Assembly: GCF_014119005.1 (NCBI RefSeq)
Contig: NZ_JACGYX010000002.1
Coordinates: forward strand, 372,001 to 436,000
Source of the DNA: Psychrobacter sp. GP33
GTDB lineage: Bacteria > Pseudomonadota > Gammaproteobacteria > Pseudomonadales > Moraxellaceae
Length of the DNA stretch: 64,000 nucleotides
Direction: 5' to 3'
A model generated the notes under the pieces. That model ran no database searches. It was not told where the DNA came from and was given only the letters and a program-made list of their open reading frames with translations. A program made the position numbers and the translations under genes. Every line of letters begins with the position of its first letter. Positions within the stretch are counted from its first letter, which is position 1. Positions 28,750 to 39,211 of this stretch are shown here, piece after piece.

Positions 28750-29931
28750 TTATGGCAATTCGATAGCAATAGCGACTGCTTCGCCACCACCAATACATAA
28801 GGTAGCAACGCCTTTTTTACCGCCAATACGCTGTAAAGAGTTTATCAGCGTGACTACGATACGCGTACCAGAGCAGCCCACAGGATGACCAAGCGCACAA
28901 GCACCGCCTTCGATATTGACCTTTGCGTAGTCAATAGCAAGCTCATCAATTGCTGCCATAGTCACTAAAGCAAAGGCTTCATTGATTTCCCATAGATCGA
29001 CATCAGCAACTGACCAGCCCGCATTTGCCAATACTTTTTCGATAGCACCAATGGGGGCAATGGTAAATTCGCCTGGATGGCGTGAGTTTGAGGCAGTAGC
29101 AATGATGCGCGATTGATAATCCAAACCTTCTGCTGTTGCTTGAGACTCTTTCATTAACACGACCGCTGCTGCACCATCTGAGATGGAGCTGGCATTTGCT
29201 GCGGTAATCGTACCGTCTTTAGCAAAGGCAGGACGTAACGTTGGGATACGCTCAGCATTGGCAAGACCCGGTTCTTCATCGGTGTCAACGGTGGTGTCGC
29301 CTTTACGTGTGCTAAAAGTGACTGGAGTAATTTCATTTTTGAAATGGTCGTCATTGATAGCGGTTAGGGCACGGTTGAGCGATTCAATGGCAAAGGCATC
29401 CATTTGCGCGCGGGTATAGCCTTTTTTATCTGCCATTTCTTGCGCAAATTGACCCATTAATTTGCCCGTTTCGGCATCTTCTAAACCATCTAAGAACATA
29501 TGGTCTTTGACTTCTTTATGACCCATGCGATAGCCAGCACGTGCGCCTGGCATGATATAAGGCGCATTGGTCATGGATTCCATACCACCTGCCACCGCAA
29601 CGTTAAAGCTGCCTGCGTTGATACCGTCACACGCTTGCATAATGGCTTTTAGCCCAGAGCCGCATAGCTTATTAATCGTCACCGCGCCCGTGGTATCGGG
29701 TAAGCCAGCTGTACGCATAGCTTGACGGGCAGGGCCTTGACCAAGACCGGCAGTAAGAACACAGCCCATAATCACTTCATCAATACTATCAGCGCTAACG
29801 CCTGCACGCGAAACCGCGGCTTTAATTGCTGCTGCGCCCAAGTCGGTAGCACTGACGTCTTTTAATGCCCCTTGAAAGGCAGCCATGGGTGTACGCGCAC
29901 TATTAACAATTACAATGGGGTCATTTAACAT
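28750..29931 (-). CDS. Acetyl-CoA C-acetyltransferase (biosynthetic-type thiolase)
   Basis: It catalyses the reversible condensation of two acetyl-CoA to acetoacetyl-CoA. The 393-residue length and motifs are those of the AtoB/PhaA group: nucleophile C90 in NKLCGSGLKAIMQA, His in INEAFA-type context, GHPVGCSGTRIVV with the second cysteine, and CIGGGEAVAI at the end. It is monocistronic here, without beta-oxidation or PHB genes beside it, so the physiological direction cannot be decided from the window. ATG start with AATAGGAT upstream; own terminator downstream. Confidence 0.93.
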   Translation of the reverse strand: MLNDPIVIVNSARTPMAAFQGALKDVSATDLGAAAIKAAVSRAGVSADSIDEVIMGCVLTAGLGQGPARQAMRTAGLPDTTGAVTINKLCGSGLKAIMQACDGINAGSFNVAVAGGMESMTNAPYIMPGARAGYRMGHKEVKDHMFLDGLEDAETGKLMGQFAQEMADKKGYTRAQMDAFAIESLNRALTAINDDHFKNEITPVTFSTRKGDTTVDTDEEPGLANAERIPTLRPAFAKDGTITAANASSISDGAAAVVLMKESQATAEGLDYQSRIIATASNSRHPGEFTIAPIGAIEKVLANAGWSVADVDLWEINEAFALVTMAAIDELAIDYAKVNIEGGACALGHPVGCSGTRIVVTLINSLQRIGGKKGVATLCIGGGEAVAIAIELP

Positions 29932-30096
29932 CGTTACTTATCCTATTTTATTTATTGAGTAAAACTTGTTATAACGTTTACTTAGCTTCTGTTATAACAA
30001 GTTTTTATGAAAAATAGTCATGATAGTGCGCACCTATGAGTCAATCCTCATGCGTTAATATGAATGCTAGCCTCTATAACTGACTTAAACAAAGAC

Positions 30097-31467
30097 CTAT
30101 GCTAACTCGTCCAAGCGAATACGCACCACTTTATCGGTAACCGCCGCCAGATTTTGGATTTTTTCAATCGCAAGGTTCATCTGACTTTCAACCACAGGTA
30201 AGGTTAAAATAATGACCGGTACTTGACCAACTTTATGCGCCGGCTTTTGTAAAATCGCATCAATATTAATGCCAGCATCACTCAAAATACGGGTAATATC
30301 AGCGAGAACGCCAGGATTGTCATAGGCATGGACTCGCAGATAATAGCCGGTAATCATTTGCTCAGCGCGTAATATCGGCGTGTTCGAGAGTTGCTCAGGC
30401 ATAAAAGACAAATGCGGCACATGATGCCCTATTTGCCCTTTTTGACTATATGCATCTGTATTTGACTGGGCATTGCTGTCTGAACGCTCACAGCCTAAGA
30501 CGCGCACCAAATCCATTACATCTGCCATGACTGCTGATGCCGTTGCGCCTGCGCCAGCACCGTCGCCATAGTAAAGCGTCTGACCGAGTGGGTGTGAGTT
30601 CACCAATACCGCATTTTTTACGCCATTAACATTGGCTAATAGCGCATTTTGCGGAATCAACGTCGGGTGTACACGCAGTTCAATGCCTTCTTCACCTTCA
30701 GCATTGGTACGGCGAACCGCAAATCCTACATGCTTGATACGATAGCCAAGTTGCTCGGCATAATTGACATCTTGTAGGGTAATCTCGGTGATACCTTCAC
30801 AATAGACCTTATCAAACTGTAGCGGCATACCAAAGGCGATAGAGGCAAGTAGGGCAAGCTTGTGCGCCGCATCAATGCCTTCGACATCAAAAGTAGGATC
30901 GGCTTCAGCATAACCCAGCGCTTGCGCCTCTGCCAACACATCGGCAAATGGGCGACCAGTATCGCGCATCTCAGTCATAATAAAGTTACCAGTACCATTG
31001 ATAATACCAGCAAGCCAGTCGATTTTATTGGCGGCAAGGGCTTCGCGCATGACTTTGATGATAGGAATACCGCCGGCAACTGCAGCTTCATATGCCACGT
31101 GCACATTGTGCGCTTCTGCTAGGGCAAAAATCTCATTACCGTGCTCAGCCAGTAACGCTTTATTAGCGGTGACCACGTGTTTGCCATGTTTGATAGCGTG
31201 GGTAATGATGTCTTTAGCAAGAGTGGTACCGCCAATCACTTCGATCACAATATCGACATTATCGCTGGCAGCAATTGCCATCAAATCACTATTTTGCATA
31301 ATAGTCGGGTCAATATCGTCACGTTGGCGGCGCGTACCGACTTCGGTAATGATAATATCGCGTCCACTACGACGTTTAAGTTCGGCTAAATTGTCATTAA
31401 TAAGGTTGATCACGCCAGTACCGACAGTACCAAGACCAAGTATCGCTAATTTGATGGATTTACTCAC
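30097..31467 (-). CDS. hom: Homoserine dehydrogenase
   Basis: Hom reduces aspartate semialdehyde to homoserine on the route to threonine and methionine. The N-terminal NAD(P) site GLGTVGTGVINL (residues 11-22), the catalytic region GIINGTGNFIMTEM and AEADPTFDVEGIDAAHKLALL, and a C-terminal ACT regulatory domain (YLRVHAYDNPGVLADITRILSDAGI) are all visible. It has 456 residues, slightly long because of a polar segment near 345-360. The start is a GTG at 31467 with a strong GAGGAT site. The order dsbC-like then hom in the same direction is also seen in relatives; thrC, often next, is not here. Confidence 0.95.
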   Translation of the reverse strand: MSKSIKLAILGLGTVGTGVINLINDNLAELKRRSGRDIIITEVGTRRQRDDIDPTIMQNSDLMAIAASDNVDIVIEVIGGTTLAKDIITHAIKHGKHVVTANKALLAEHGNEIFALAEAHNVHVAYEAAVAGGIPIIKVMREALAANKIDWLAGIINGTGNFIMTEMRDTGRPFADVLAEAQALGYAEADPTFDVEGIDAAHKLALLASIAFGMPLQFDKVYCEGITEITLQDVNYAEQLGYRIKHVGFAVRRTNAEGEEGIELRVHPTLIPQNALLANVNGVKNAVLVNSHPLGQTLYYGDGAGAGATASAVMADVMDLVRVLGCERSDSNAQSNTDAYSQKGQIGHHVPHLSFMPEQLSNTPILRAEQMITGYYLRVHAYDNPGVLADITRILSDAGINIDAILQKPAHKVGQVPVIILTLPVVESQMNLAIEKIQNLAAVTDKVVRIRLDELA

Positions 31468-31938
31468 AGTATCCTCAAGAGATTAAATAGATGAAAGGGC
31501 AAAAGAAAAAAGAAAAATCGATGGCTACGCATGGATAATATATGCATAGGTTATATATACATGAATAATAAAGGATAAATTAATTATACGCACAGCATGC
31601 TGTATAAGGCACTATAAATAATAGTACGATAAATGCGGTTAGCTGATAGTAATAATAGCGGATAAATAGCAGGCAAGTATACGGATATTGCCACTGAGAA
31701 TAATGAATAGAAGGGTTGATATCCTTATCTGCTGCACTAGATTCTGCTGTCCTGCATTATCTTATCATACCGTCAAGCGCGGGCAGCGTCTACCTTATTA
31801 CAGAGCTGCTTATGCTTTTTATTAAATGAGAGTGGTACTGTTGACCACTCACAGTTTACGACTATTCATTGCTAGTACAAATAACTCAGTGCTGGTACGC
31901 ATAGCAGCACACTATTATCCTGTTTATTTTATACTAAC
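31468..31938. other. Gap between the dsbC-like gene and hom
   Basis: 471 bases, AT-rich. A weak hairpin (GAGTGGT...ACCACTC, about 31829-31850) lacks a T tract. The rest presumably includes the hom promoter and leader; I see no threonine- or methionine-rich leader peptide. Confidence 0.4.
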
Positions 31939-32799
31939 TTATTGTATACCAACCGCTTGCGCCAATTGCGCGGCTGGCAAGTAACCGCCCACTTGTTCAC
32001 CTGATTCGGTAAAAATAGCAGGTGTTCCGCGTACGCCTAGACGCGCACCAAGTGCCATCTGCTCTTGTACCGGACTGTTACAGCTGGCAGCAGTGACATT
32101 TTCACCTGATTTACCTTTATTCATCGCGGCAATGCGATCTTTACTGCACCAAATGGCTTCCATTTTTGGCACACTTTGTTCGCTACGTGGCCATGCTAGA
32201 TAACGCACTTCAATACCTAATGCATTAATCTCGTCTATTTCATCGTGCAATTTGGTGCAATAAGGGCAATCAGCATCGGTAAAGGAGTAAACGACTGATT
32301 TGGTGACCCCTTTGGCTGGATAAATAATCATATCCTTTTTATCGACCGCTTTTAGCGCCTGCTGCGCGGTACGGGCGACTAATGCGCTACCGATATCAAC
32401 GGGTTCTCCATTACCAACGGCAATGATTTGTCCTTGAATAATATGTTTGCCAGATTTATCTGTAAAAAATGGCGGCAAGCCTTCAGCCGTCACCCAGTAA
32501 ATACCATCCATCGCCGTCGCTTCAGCCGACGTAATACGCTCTTCAATACCAGAGGCTTTTAGGTTTTCTTGTAGCGCTTTGACCACCGCAGTATCGCTGT
32601 TAGCAACCGTTTTACTAGCTGTAGCTTGACTGCTTTTTACCACACTGGCATTGCCGGTTGCGTCCGCTGCATTATTGGTGCAGCCAGCCGCAATAACGAC
32701 CAATGCGGCACTTAAAAGACCGCGAGAGAGTCGGTTTGGTAAGTTAGGTGAAACAACAGTTGTTGAATCACAAGCTTTAGAAAATCTGAACAAGGACAT
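31939..32799 (-). CDS. dsbC: DsbC/DsbG-family thiol:disulfide isomerase, predicted lipoprotein
   Basis: From the ATG at 32799 (site TAGGAACG) the protein has 286 residues; the frame extends to 32862 but those codons lack a ribosome site. A lipobox LVVIAAGC puts the acylated cysteine at residue 40, unlike soluble E. coli DsbC. An N-terminal dimerisation-type domain (LKASGIEERITSAEATAMDGIYWV) is followed by the thioredoxin fold with the active pair CPYC (TDADCPYCTKLHDEI) and cis-Pro region GTPAIF. DsbC-type isomerases reshuffle wrong disulfides and are kept reduced by DsbD, which is encoded at 2425. Confidence 0.88.
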   Translation of the reverse strand: MSLFRFSKACDSTTVVSPNLPNRLSRGLLSAALVVIAAGCTNNAADATGNASVVKSSQATASKTVANSDTAVVKALQENLKASGIEERITSAEATAMDGIYWVTAEGLPPFFTDKSGKHIIQGQIIAVGNGEPVDIGSALVARTAQQALKAVDKKDMIIYPAKGVTKSVVYSFTDADCPYCTKLHDEIDEINALGIEVRYLAWPRSEQSVPKMEAIWCSKDRIAAMNKGKSGENVTAASCNSPVQEQMALGARLGVRGTPAIFTESGEQVGGYLPAAQLAQAVGIQ

Positions 32800-33109
32800 A
32801 AAACCGTTCCTATAGGCAGGTGCGCCTAATCTTGTGTACATAAAAATAGAGGCAAAGAGCAAGCCTTATCTTAACATATTTTTATAAATAACAGCCGAAA
32901 CGCCTCTCATCTGGGTTTAAGTACACTTTAGGTAAGCAATCGCTAAATAAAGGTGTAACAATCGAAATTTAGATACATTTATGCTGTTTTATCTATCTGG
33001 TTGACTACGTGATCTACTGCTAATATGCGTGCAATAATATCTTGATAATAGAACATCTATTTAACCATTCATTTCATTTATAGCAGCGAATTGACGCTAA
33101 GGAGCACAT

Positions 33110-34039
33110 ATGGCAGGGGCGAGTTTATTAACATTATTGGACGACATCAGTTTGATATTGGATGATGTATCATTAATGACTAAAGTTGCCGCCAAAAAAA
33201 CTGCTGGGGTATTAGGCGACGACCTTGCATTAAATGCTGAGCAAGTAACCGGAGTCAAAGCCGATCGCGAGCTACCCGTGGTCTGGGCAGTAGCAAAAGG
33301 CTCTTTCATTAATAAGTTGATTTTAGTGCCCGCAGCGCTATTGATTAGCGCCATCTATCCACCGCTTGTGACTTTTCTGCTGATGTGTGGAGGGCTTTAT
33401 TTGGCTTATGAAGGTGCTGAAAAAGTCATTCATAAATTTTGGCCACACTTACTACCGCATGATGAAGAACAAAACGAGCGACTGCGTGCTAATGCGGATG
33501 AAACCATCGATTTGGTGGCGTTTGAAAAGGAAAAAATTAAAGGCGCAGTGCGTACTGACTTTGTGCTCTCGGCAGAGATTATCGTCATTGCTTTGGGTTC
33601 TGCTGCTGGTGCCACGCTTTTAGAGAAAAGCTTAGTCCTTGCTATTATTGCCGTCGTGATCACGGTGGGTGTTTATGGTTTGGTTGCCGGCATCGTCAAA
33701 ATGGATGATTTAGGCTTGCATCTGTTGAAGCAGTCTAGCAATGTAAAGCAAAAGATTGGCAGCTTCTTATTGTCATTTGCCCCCAAATTAATGAAGTTCC
33801 TATCGATTGCTGGTACGCTTGCGATGTTCTTGGTCGGTGGTGGTATTTTAGTCCACGGTATTGGGTTCTTACACCATGGCGTTGAAGACTTAGCCCATTT
33901 AACGGGTATATTTGAGAGTTTAACCACAATGTTGCTAAATGGGTTTGTTGGTCTATTGGTTGGTGTGGCCGTGTTTGCCGTAGTCACTATAGTTGGTAAA
34001 ATGCGTCATAAAGACACTGATTCGTCTGCTACCCATTGA
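33110..34039 (+). CDS. DUF808 family membrane protein (YedI-like)
   Basis: The 309-residue protein has about six hydrophobic segments (near 65-100, 155-200, 225-265, 280-300) and the family start AGASLLTLLDDISLILDDVSLMTKVAAKKTAGVLGDDLA, followed by VTGVKADRELPVVWAVAKGS. E. coli YedI belongs to the same family; its function is unknown. The ATG at 33110 follows AAGGAGCACAT. The gene stands alone, with a shared terminator against convergent rne. Confidence 0.88.
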   Translation: MAGASLLTLLDDISLILDDVSLMTKVAAKKTAGVLGDDLALNAEQVTGVKADRELPVVWAVAKGSFINKLILVPAALLISAIYPPLVTFLLMCGGLYLAYEGAEKVIHKFWPHLLPHDEEQNERLRANADETIDLVAFEKEKIKGAVRTDFVLSAEIIVIALGSAAGATLLEKSLVLAIIAVVITVGVYGLVAGIVKMDDLGLHLLKQSSNVKQKIGSFLLSFAPKLMKFLSIAGTLAMFLVGGGILVHGIGFLHHGVEDLAHLTGIFESLTTMLLNGFVGLLVGVAVFAVVTIVGKMRHKDTDSSATH

Positions 34040-34127
34040 TAGTGAAATAAGAGATTAATGAGATATCTAAAGAGCACCATTTAAAAAATTTATAGATGTG
34101 CTTTTAAACCCAAATCTTTGAACCATG

Positions 34128-34166
34128 AAAAAGCCCCAAAGTTAATGATAACTTTGGGGCTTTTTT
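34128..34166. terminator. Bidirectional terminator between the DUF808 gene and rne
   Basis: AAGCCCCAAAGTTA (34131-34144) pairs perfectly with 34149-34162 around ATGA, flanked by A and T runs. Confidence 0.8.
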
Positions 34167-34194
34167 ATTTAACAACAGAGCATTAGATAACAGA

Positions 34195-37100
34195 TTAGTC
34201 GTTACTATTGTCTGTATTATTAGCATCTGTATTTTCTTGCTCTACTTTATCCGTCTGCGCTGGCTTTTTTTGCTCAGTTTTTGGTTTACGACTGCGCGCT
34301 TTAGGCACCTTGGGCGTGGTTAAGTTAAACATACCCATTTGCGGTAACAATTGCTCTGCCACATTCTCAATCATATTTTTATAACTGGCAATGGTAGTTT
34401 TTGACTTGTTTGCTTGGTTGTCGTCTTTTATAGATTCCATAACCGCCTCAGGCATGGCAGGAGTCTCCTCTGTTTCTACTTCAGACGGTTGCGTATCGGC
34501 AGGCCCTTGCTCAGGCTCTAGTTTCTGCTCCGATTGGAGTAGTTTCTCGCTTTGCACACTGACGTTATTAGCTTGCTCTTGATTGACTAGCGCGGCTGCT
34601 TCAACATCAGACACATTAAGCTCGCTTTCTGTAAGCGCGCTGTCTGTCTGCGCTGTCGGCACTGCTGGTTCTACAGGCAAAGTGACTGCTTGTACCTGAT
34701 AGTCAGGATGCTGCCCACGTGGATCGTTGCTGGCACGTTGGGTGATAGGACGTGGTTCGACTTCTGTTTTACCTTGCGCGGCGGCAAACTGACTGACCGC
34801 TTGAGTCATCGCTGTAAAGCGGGTTAGGTAATCCGCTGCAAGTGGCTGATAGCCGTAATTGCTAAAGTCAAAGATTACATCCGAACGACTCGATTGAGCA
34901 TGACCACTATTTGGATTAATTTCCACTGCAGTACGCTGCACCTGCTGATTATGCATGCTAACCGCTTCGATAAAGCTCCGAATCACCCCGTCATTAAGCA
35001 GGCGGGTTTGAGCATCAGGGAGCATTGACTGAATAAAGTCGCCCACCGTGCCACGAATGGTAGGCGCCGCCACCGTTTGCTCTGCTTCAACTTGAGCGGT
35101 TGGCGCAGTTAACGTGACTTGCGACTGTACCTGCTGACGCACTACACGTGGGTCATTGCTGGCTTGACCAAACTTACTGGCAGTCACATAACGTTTACCA
35201 AACAATGCTGCATGGGTCAGCTCAAGTAGCGCTGGCGATTTATTTACCGCATCATCTTTCACAGAACGCTCGTCAGAAGTTTTGCCTTCAATGACTTCTT
35301 CTTTAAAGTCGGCTTTTACGCCACTAAATTCAGCTTGAGCAGGTTCTATAGATTGTTGTTGAACTTGTTGTTTTATTTGCACATCAGCTTTGGCGACAGC
35401 GTTATCTGCTTTCTCAGCTGCAAAAGTGGGCTCAACAACTGGCTGCTTACTCTCAGTCTTGTCTTGCGCTGTGTCATTTTTACTGTCATCAATGCCTTCA
35501 CTTACTACATGTACCTTCACAGCCTCATCAGTAATTGGTTCAACTGCTTCGATTTCTGTGTCTTTGCTAATTTCTGGCTCATTCATTTGAACCGCTTCTT
35601 CAACAGCTTCTACATTTTTTCCAATGGCATTTTTAGCCGTATTAGCTGCAATAACAGTAGGATTCACAGCTACTATTGGTTCAGCCATTGTCGTAGCTAC
35701 TGTTACTTCTTGTGCTACCGAAGCTTGAGCAGTAGCGATAATTGCACTGGGCACTACGGCATCAGCTCCCGATAAATCGCGCTGAGCTGGCTTTTCATCA
35801 ACAGAATGCGACGCACCTTTTTCAGACTTGCTTTCATCTAATGACAGATGAACCACTTCTGGGGCTTTGTGCTTAGGCGGCGCAACATTAACGTGTAAGC
35901 TTACCTCATTGGGGTTTTGGTGGCGTGCACTTGTCTCTTTGTTAGTAGCTCTGTCTTGACTTGCGGCATGTTGCGACGATTGCTGTTTAGTATTGCTATC
36001 AGCCGTTAGAGTTTCGCCGCGCTCAAGTTTACCGCGTGAGTTACGTTGGCTATGCGGCTTACGTTTGCTTCGCGTTTGCTCTGTTGCTGCCGGTGATTGC
36101 GCGTCCGTGGTTTCGCTACGTTCGTCATTTTGACGTGCACTATTTTGGCGCTGATTGCGACCACGTCCATTGTCTTGATTGCGTTTTTCGTGCTTGTCAT
36201 CTGTCGCGCTGTTATCAGTAGCCGTGTCAGCAACAGGGTCGGTATGATCATCAGTACGGACATTGGCAGATTTATTATCCGTATGACGCTCATCGTTGGC
36301 TACTGTTTCATCACGCGACTCACGGCGTTGATGCGGCTTTGCGGCTCTTGATTTGCGCTGTTTGCGTCTTCTTCTATCTTCAGCACTGGTATCGCTATCG
36401 GCATCATTAGTGTCAGTGGCATTACCATTTTGCGTTTGGGCAGCTTGAGTACTCGTAGCCTGCTCTTCATGGCGATTGGTTGCCTGATTAGAAGGTAACA
36501 CAGCTGCGCCTTTAGCAGTACTTAACACCTCATTATTAACTTGTCCGAATGAACCTAAGCTTTGAGTGCCCGTATTAACCAATGCTTCAATCGCCTGGGC
36601 AGCGTCACGGCTGCTAACACTGGCTGTAATCTGAGCTTGTGGTGCTTGAGCAAAAAGATTAGATAACCAGGCTACTGCTTGCGGTTGTGCGGCAGCAACT
36701 TGCGCGACTACAGGAGCAGGCTGCGCGTTTTGATGATTAGTTTGAGCAGCGCTACTTTGGATAGGTGTATCTTGTGTAATAGCATTTTGTACGGCGCGTG
36801 TCGATTTTACCGGCTCGTTGTTATTTCTATTATGGTTATTTGCATTAGCTGTGTTTTGTGCAGTATTACCGTTTTGTTCACTGCTATTTTGCGAGCTATC
36901 ATCATTGCCGTGGTTCGGTGCTTTACGGGGCTGGCGTGTTGGCTGCTGTTCAGGGCGTTCTTTGTCAGCGGTTTGCCAATCAACATCGTAGCCTAGACCA
37001 CTATGCTCTTGCTGCTGAGTATCACTAATACGCTCGTAACTTGAAGGGGCAAAACCATCACGGTTAAAATGCAATTTAAAATTCGGTGATTCTAAATGGG

Positions 37101-38514
37101 CATGCGGTAAGATGGTTATGCGCGTGCCACTGTCTTGTTCAAGATAAACGATGCTATCTCGTTTCTCATTTAATAAAAAGGCTGCAATATCCGTCGGTAC
37201 TTCTGCCTGCACTTCACCTTGACGCTCTTTTAGGGCAATTTGTTCAATTTCACGCATTATAGAAAGTGACAATGAGCGCAAGTCGCGAATCATGCCATTA
37301 CCGTGACAACGTGGGCAAATATAGCCGGTAGACTCTTCTAGCGATGGGCGCAAGCGTTGACGGCTCATCTCCATCAAGCCGAATTTTGAGATATCACCAA
37401 ACTGGACACGCGCGCGGTCATATTTGGTAGCATCAACCAGACGTTTTTCCACTTCTTTTTGATGCTTATTGTCATTCATGTCAATGAAGTCAATGACAAT
37501 CAAGCCACCCATATCGCGTAAACGTAGCTGACGGGCAATCTCATCTGCCGCTTCTAAGTTGGTATGATAAGCGGTCTCGGCAACGTCCGAACCTTTAGTA
37601 GATTTAGCGGAGTTGATATCAATAGAGACCAACGCTTCAGTTTGGTCAATAACAATTGATCCGCCAGAAGGCAGGCGCACTTCACGCTGATAGGCAGTTT
37701 CGATTTGCTTTTCGATATTAAAGCGAGCAAACATCGGCTCATAATCAGTATATTTACGTAACTTGTCCGCTTGCGTAGGCATCACTGCATCAATAAAAGC
37801 AGCTGCTTCAACATAAGCATTTTCGTTATCAATCCAAATCTCACTGATATCGTCACGCAAATAATCCCGTACCGCACGGGTGACAACCCCTGCTTCTTGA
37901 TGCACTAAGCGCGGTGACGGATACTTTTCGTTTTGTTCTTGAATGGCTTGCCAGATATTGAGCAAATGGTTTAAATCGTGCTGCAAGTCTTCTTGGGTTT
38001 TGCCAATGCCTGCGGTACGGATGATAACGCTCATGCCTTTTGGTAAATCCAAATTGCTTAGCATGCGCTTCATATCTTCACGCAATTTGCCTGATATTTG
38101 ACGTGAAATCCCACCGCCACGTGGATTGTTCGGCATGAGTACTAAATAACGACCAGCAAGCGATACATAGGTTGATAATGCTGCGCCTTTATTACCGCGC
38201 TCTTCTTTTTCGACCTGAACAATTAGCTCATCGCCTTCTTTGATAAGCTTTTTAATATTTTCGTCGCGTGGGTTACCACTTAAATATTCTGCTGAAATTT
38301 CACGAATCGGCAAAAAGCCTTGACGCTGTGAGCCGTATTCGACAAACACAGCTTCAAGTGACGGCTCAACGCGGGTGACATGACCTTTATAAATATTGGA
38401 TTTTTTTTGCTCACGTGTACGGTTTTCCAAATCAAAATCGTACAGATGATTGCCTTTACAAAGGGCGACACGAATTTCTTCGTTTTGAGTGGCGTTGATT
38501 AAAATGCGTTTCAT
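34195..38514 (-). CDS. rne: Ribonuclease E
   Basis: RNase E is the endonuclease that begins mRNA decay and scaffolds the degradosome. The N-terminal half holds an S1 domain (about 36-120), the magnesium-binding DNase-I-like site (SIDINSAK and VIDFIDMND, matching E. coli D303 and D346), and the zinc-link CPRCHGNG near residue 400. The C-terminal part, about 900 residues, is low-complexity (Gln/Asn/Ala/Glu-rich) with Arg-rich patches near 730-830. Total 1439 residues versus 1061 in E. coli. ASNDPR occurs twice in the tail (near 1120 and 1260). ATAGGATAATAAT precedes the ATG. No frameshift. Confidence 0.95.
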   Translation of the reverse strand: MKRILINATQNEEIRVALCKGNHLYDFDLENRTREQKKSNIYKGHVTRVEPSLEAVFVEYGSQRQGFLPIREISAEYLSGNPRDENIKKLIKEGDELIVQVEKEERGNKGAALSTYVSLAGRYLVLMPNNPRGGGISRQISGKLREDMKRMLSNLDLPKGMSVIIRTAGIGKTQEDLQHDLNHLLNIWQAIQEQNEKYPSPRLVHQEAGVVTRAVRDYLRDDISEIWIDNENAYVEAAAFIDAVMPTQADKLRKYTDYEPMFARFNIEKQIETAYQREVRLPSGGSIVIDQTEALVSIDINSAKSTKGSDVAETAYHTNLEAADEIARQLRLRDMGGLIVIDFIDMNDNKHQKEVEKRLVDATKYDRARVQFGDISKFGLMEMSRQRLRPSLEESTGYICPRCHGNGMIRDLRSLSLSIMREIEQIALKERQGEVQAEVPTDIAAFLLNEKRDSIVYLEQDSGTRITILPHAHLESPNFKLHFNRDGFAPSSYERISDTQQQEHSGLGYDVDWQTADKERPEQQPTRQPRKAPNHGNDDSSQNSSEQNGNTAQNTANANNHNRNNNEPVKSTRAVQNAITQDTPIQSSAAQTNHQNAQPAPVVAQVAAAQPQAVAWLSNLFAQAPQAQITASVSSRDAAQAIEALVNTGTQSLGSFGQVNNEVLSTAKGAAVLPSNQATNRHEEQATSTQAAQTQNGNATDTNDADSDTSAEDRRRRKQRKSRAAKPHQRRESRDETVANDERHTDNKSANVRTDDHTDPVADTATDNSATDDKHEKRNQDNGRGRNQRQNSARQNDERSETTDAQSPAATEQTRSKRKPHSQRNSRGKLERGETLTADSNTKQQSSQHAASQDRATNKETSARHQNPNEVSLHVNVAPPKHKAPEVVHLSLDESKSEKGASHSVDEKPAQRDLSGADAVVPSAIIATAQASVAQEVTVATTMAEPIVAVNPTVIAANTAKNAIGKNVEAVEEAVQMNEPEISKDTEIEAVEPITDEAVKVHVVSEGIDDSKNDTAQDKTESKQPVVEPTFAAEKADNAVAKADVQIKQQVQQQSIEPAQAEFSGVKADFKEEVIEGKTSDERSVKDDAVNKSPALLELTHAALFGKRYVTASKFGQASNDPRVVRQQVQSQVTLTAPTAQVEAEQTVAAPTIRGTVGDFIQSMLPDAQTRLLNDGVIRSFIEAVSMHNQQVQRTAVEINPNSGHAQSSRSDVIFDFSNYGYQPLAADYLTRFTAMTQAVSQFAAAQGKTEVEPRPITQRASNDPRGQHPDYQVQAVTLPVEPAVPTAQTDSALTESELNVSDVEAAALVNQEQANNVSVQSEKLLQSEQKLEPEQGPADTQPSEVETEETPAMPEAVMESIKDDNQANKSKTTIASYKNMIENVAEQLLPQMGMFNLTTPKVPKARSRKPKTEQKKPAQTDKVEQENTDANNTDNSND

Positions 38515-39211
38515 ATTATTATCCTATGAGTACGCATAATCAGGATATGACGGAGTTAGTAAGCAGAAAAAGGGCAGCAGCAAGTCGCGCTAATGAGTAC
38601 ATCAGCAACTGATAAAGTATATGTAATATTCAAAACGGATAAAAAAACAAACCCTGCCGGTTATGATAAGAACCTGTACCATGCTAAATGCTCAATCCAA
38701 ACGACTATAAACAATAAAGATGATGAGCAATAAATCCTATGAAAATAAGTAAAGTAGGGTGTAAGGCTATCTTCAGTTATAAATCATTATTGCTACGATA
38801 TTATTTATAATCAGTTATAACTATGACAAGTCTTTGATGTATACCTAATGCAGTGGCAGCAAATGCTGGCAAGGCGGTAGCAATTATCTGTCATAGTTGC
38901 AGATCGGCTATCATATAGGGCGTAAATCTATATAAAAAGCATCTAATTATTTTGAGGCAAATGCTTAGCTAATGGGCAATTAAGGTTTATCTATTGTCTT
39001 TTGATGTTTCGTTTCAACATCACGTTTTAATATCACTAGTATCAGTGTTAGCGTCAGTTAGTATATCGCTGTGCGGTTATTCAGCGGGGCGTACTTGGCA
39101 AACAGAATCGAGCATTGGATGATCAATGCAGTTATATATGATTCTTTCAATGTATGTTCTGTTTGACCGCCAATAAGTGGGCAGCAGTAAAATCTTAACG
39201 TCAAACTATCA
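38515..39211. other. Long rne upstream region
   Basis: About 700 AT-rich bases between rne and the gene remnant. Long rne 5' leaders that bind RNase E for autocontrol are known in enterobacteria; one may exist here, but I cannot identify the hairpins or a promoter with confidence. Confidence 0.4.

Noticed and set aside
36097-36996. Plus-strand open frames inside rne (for example 36097-36351, 36679-36996)
   Set aside because: They lie opposite a repetitive, low-complexity coding region and give Arg/Cys/Ile-rich nonsense; no ribosome sites.
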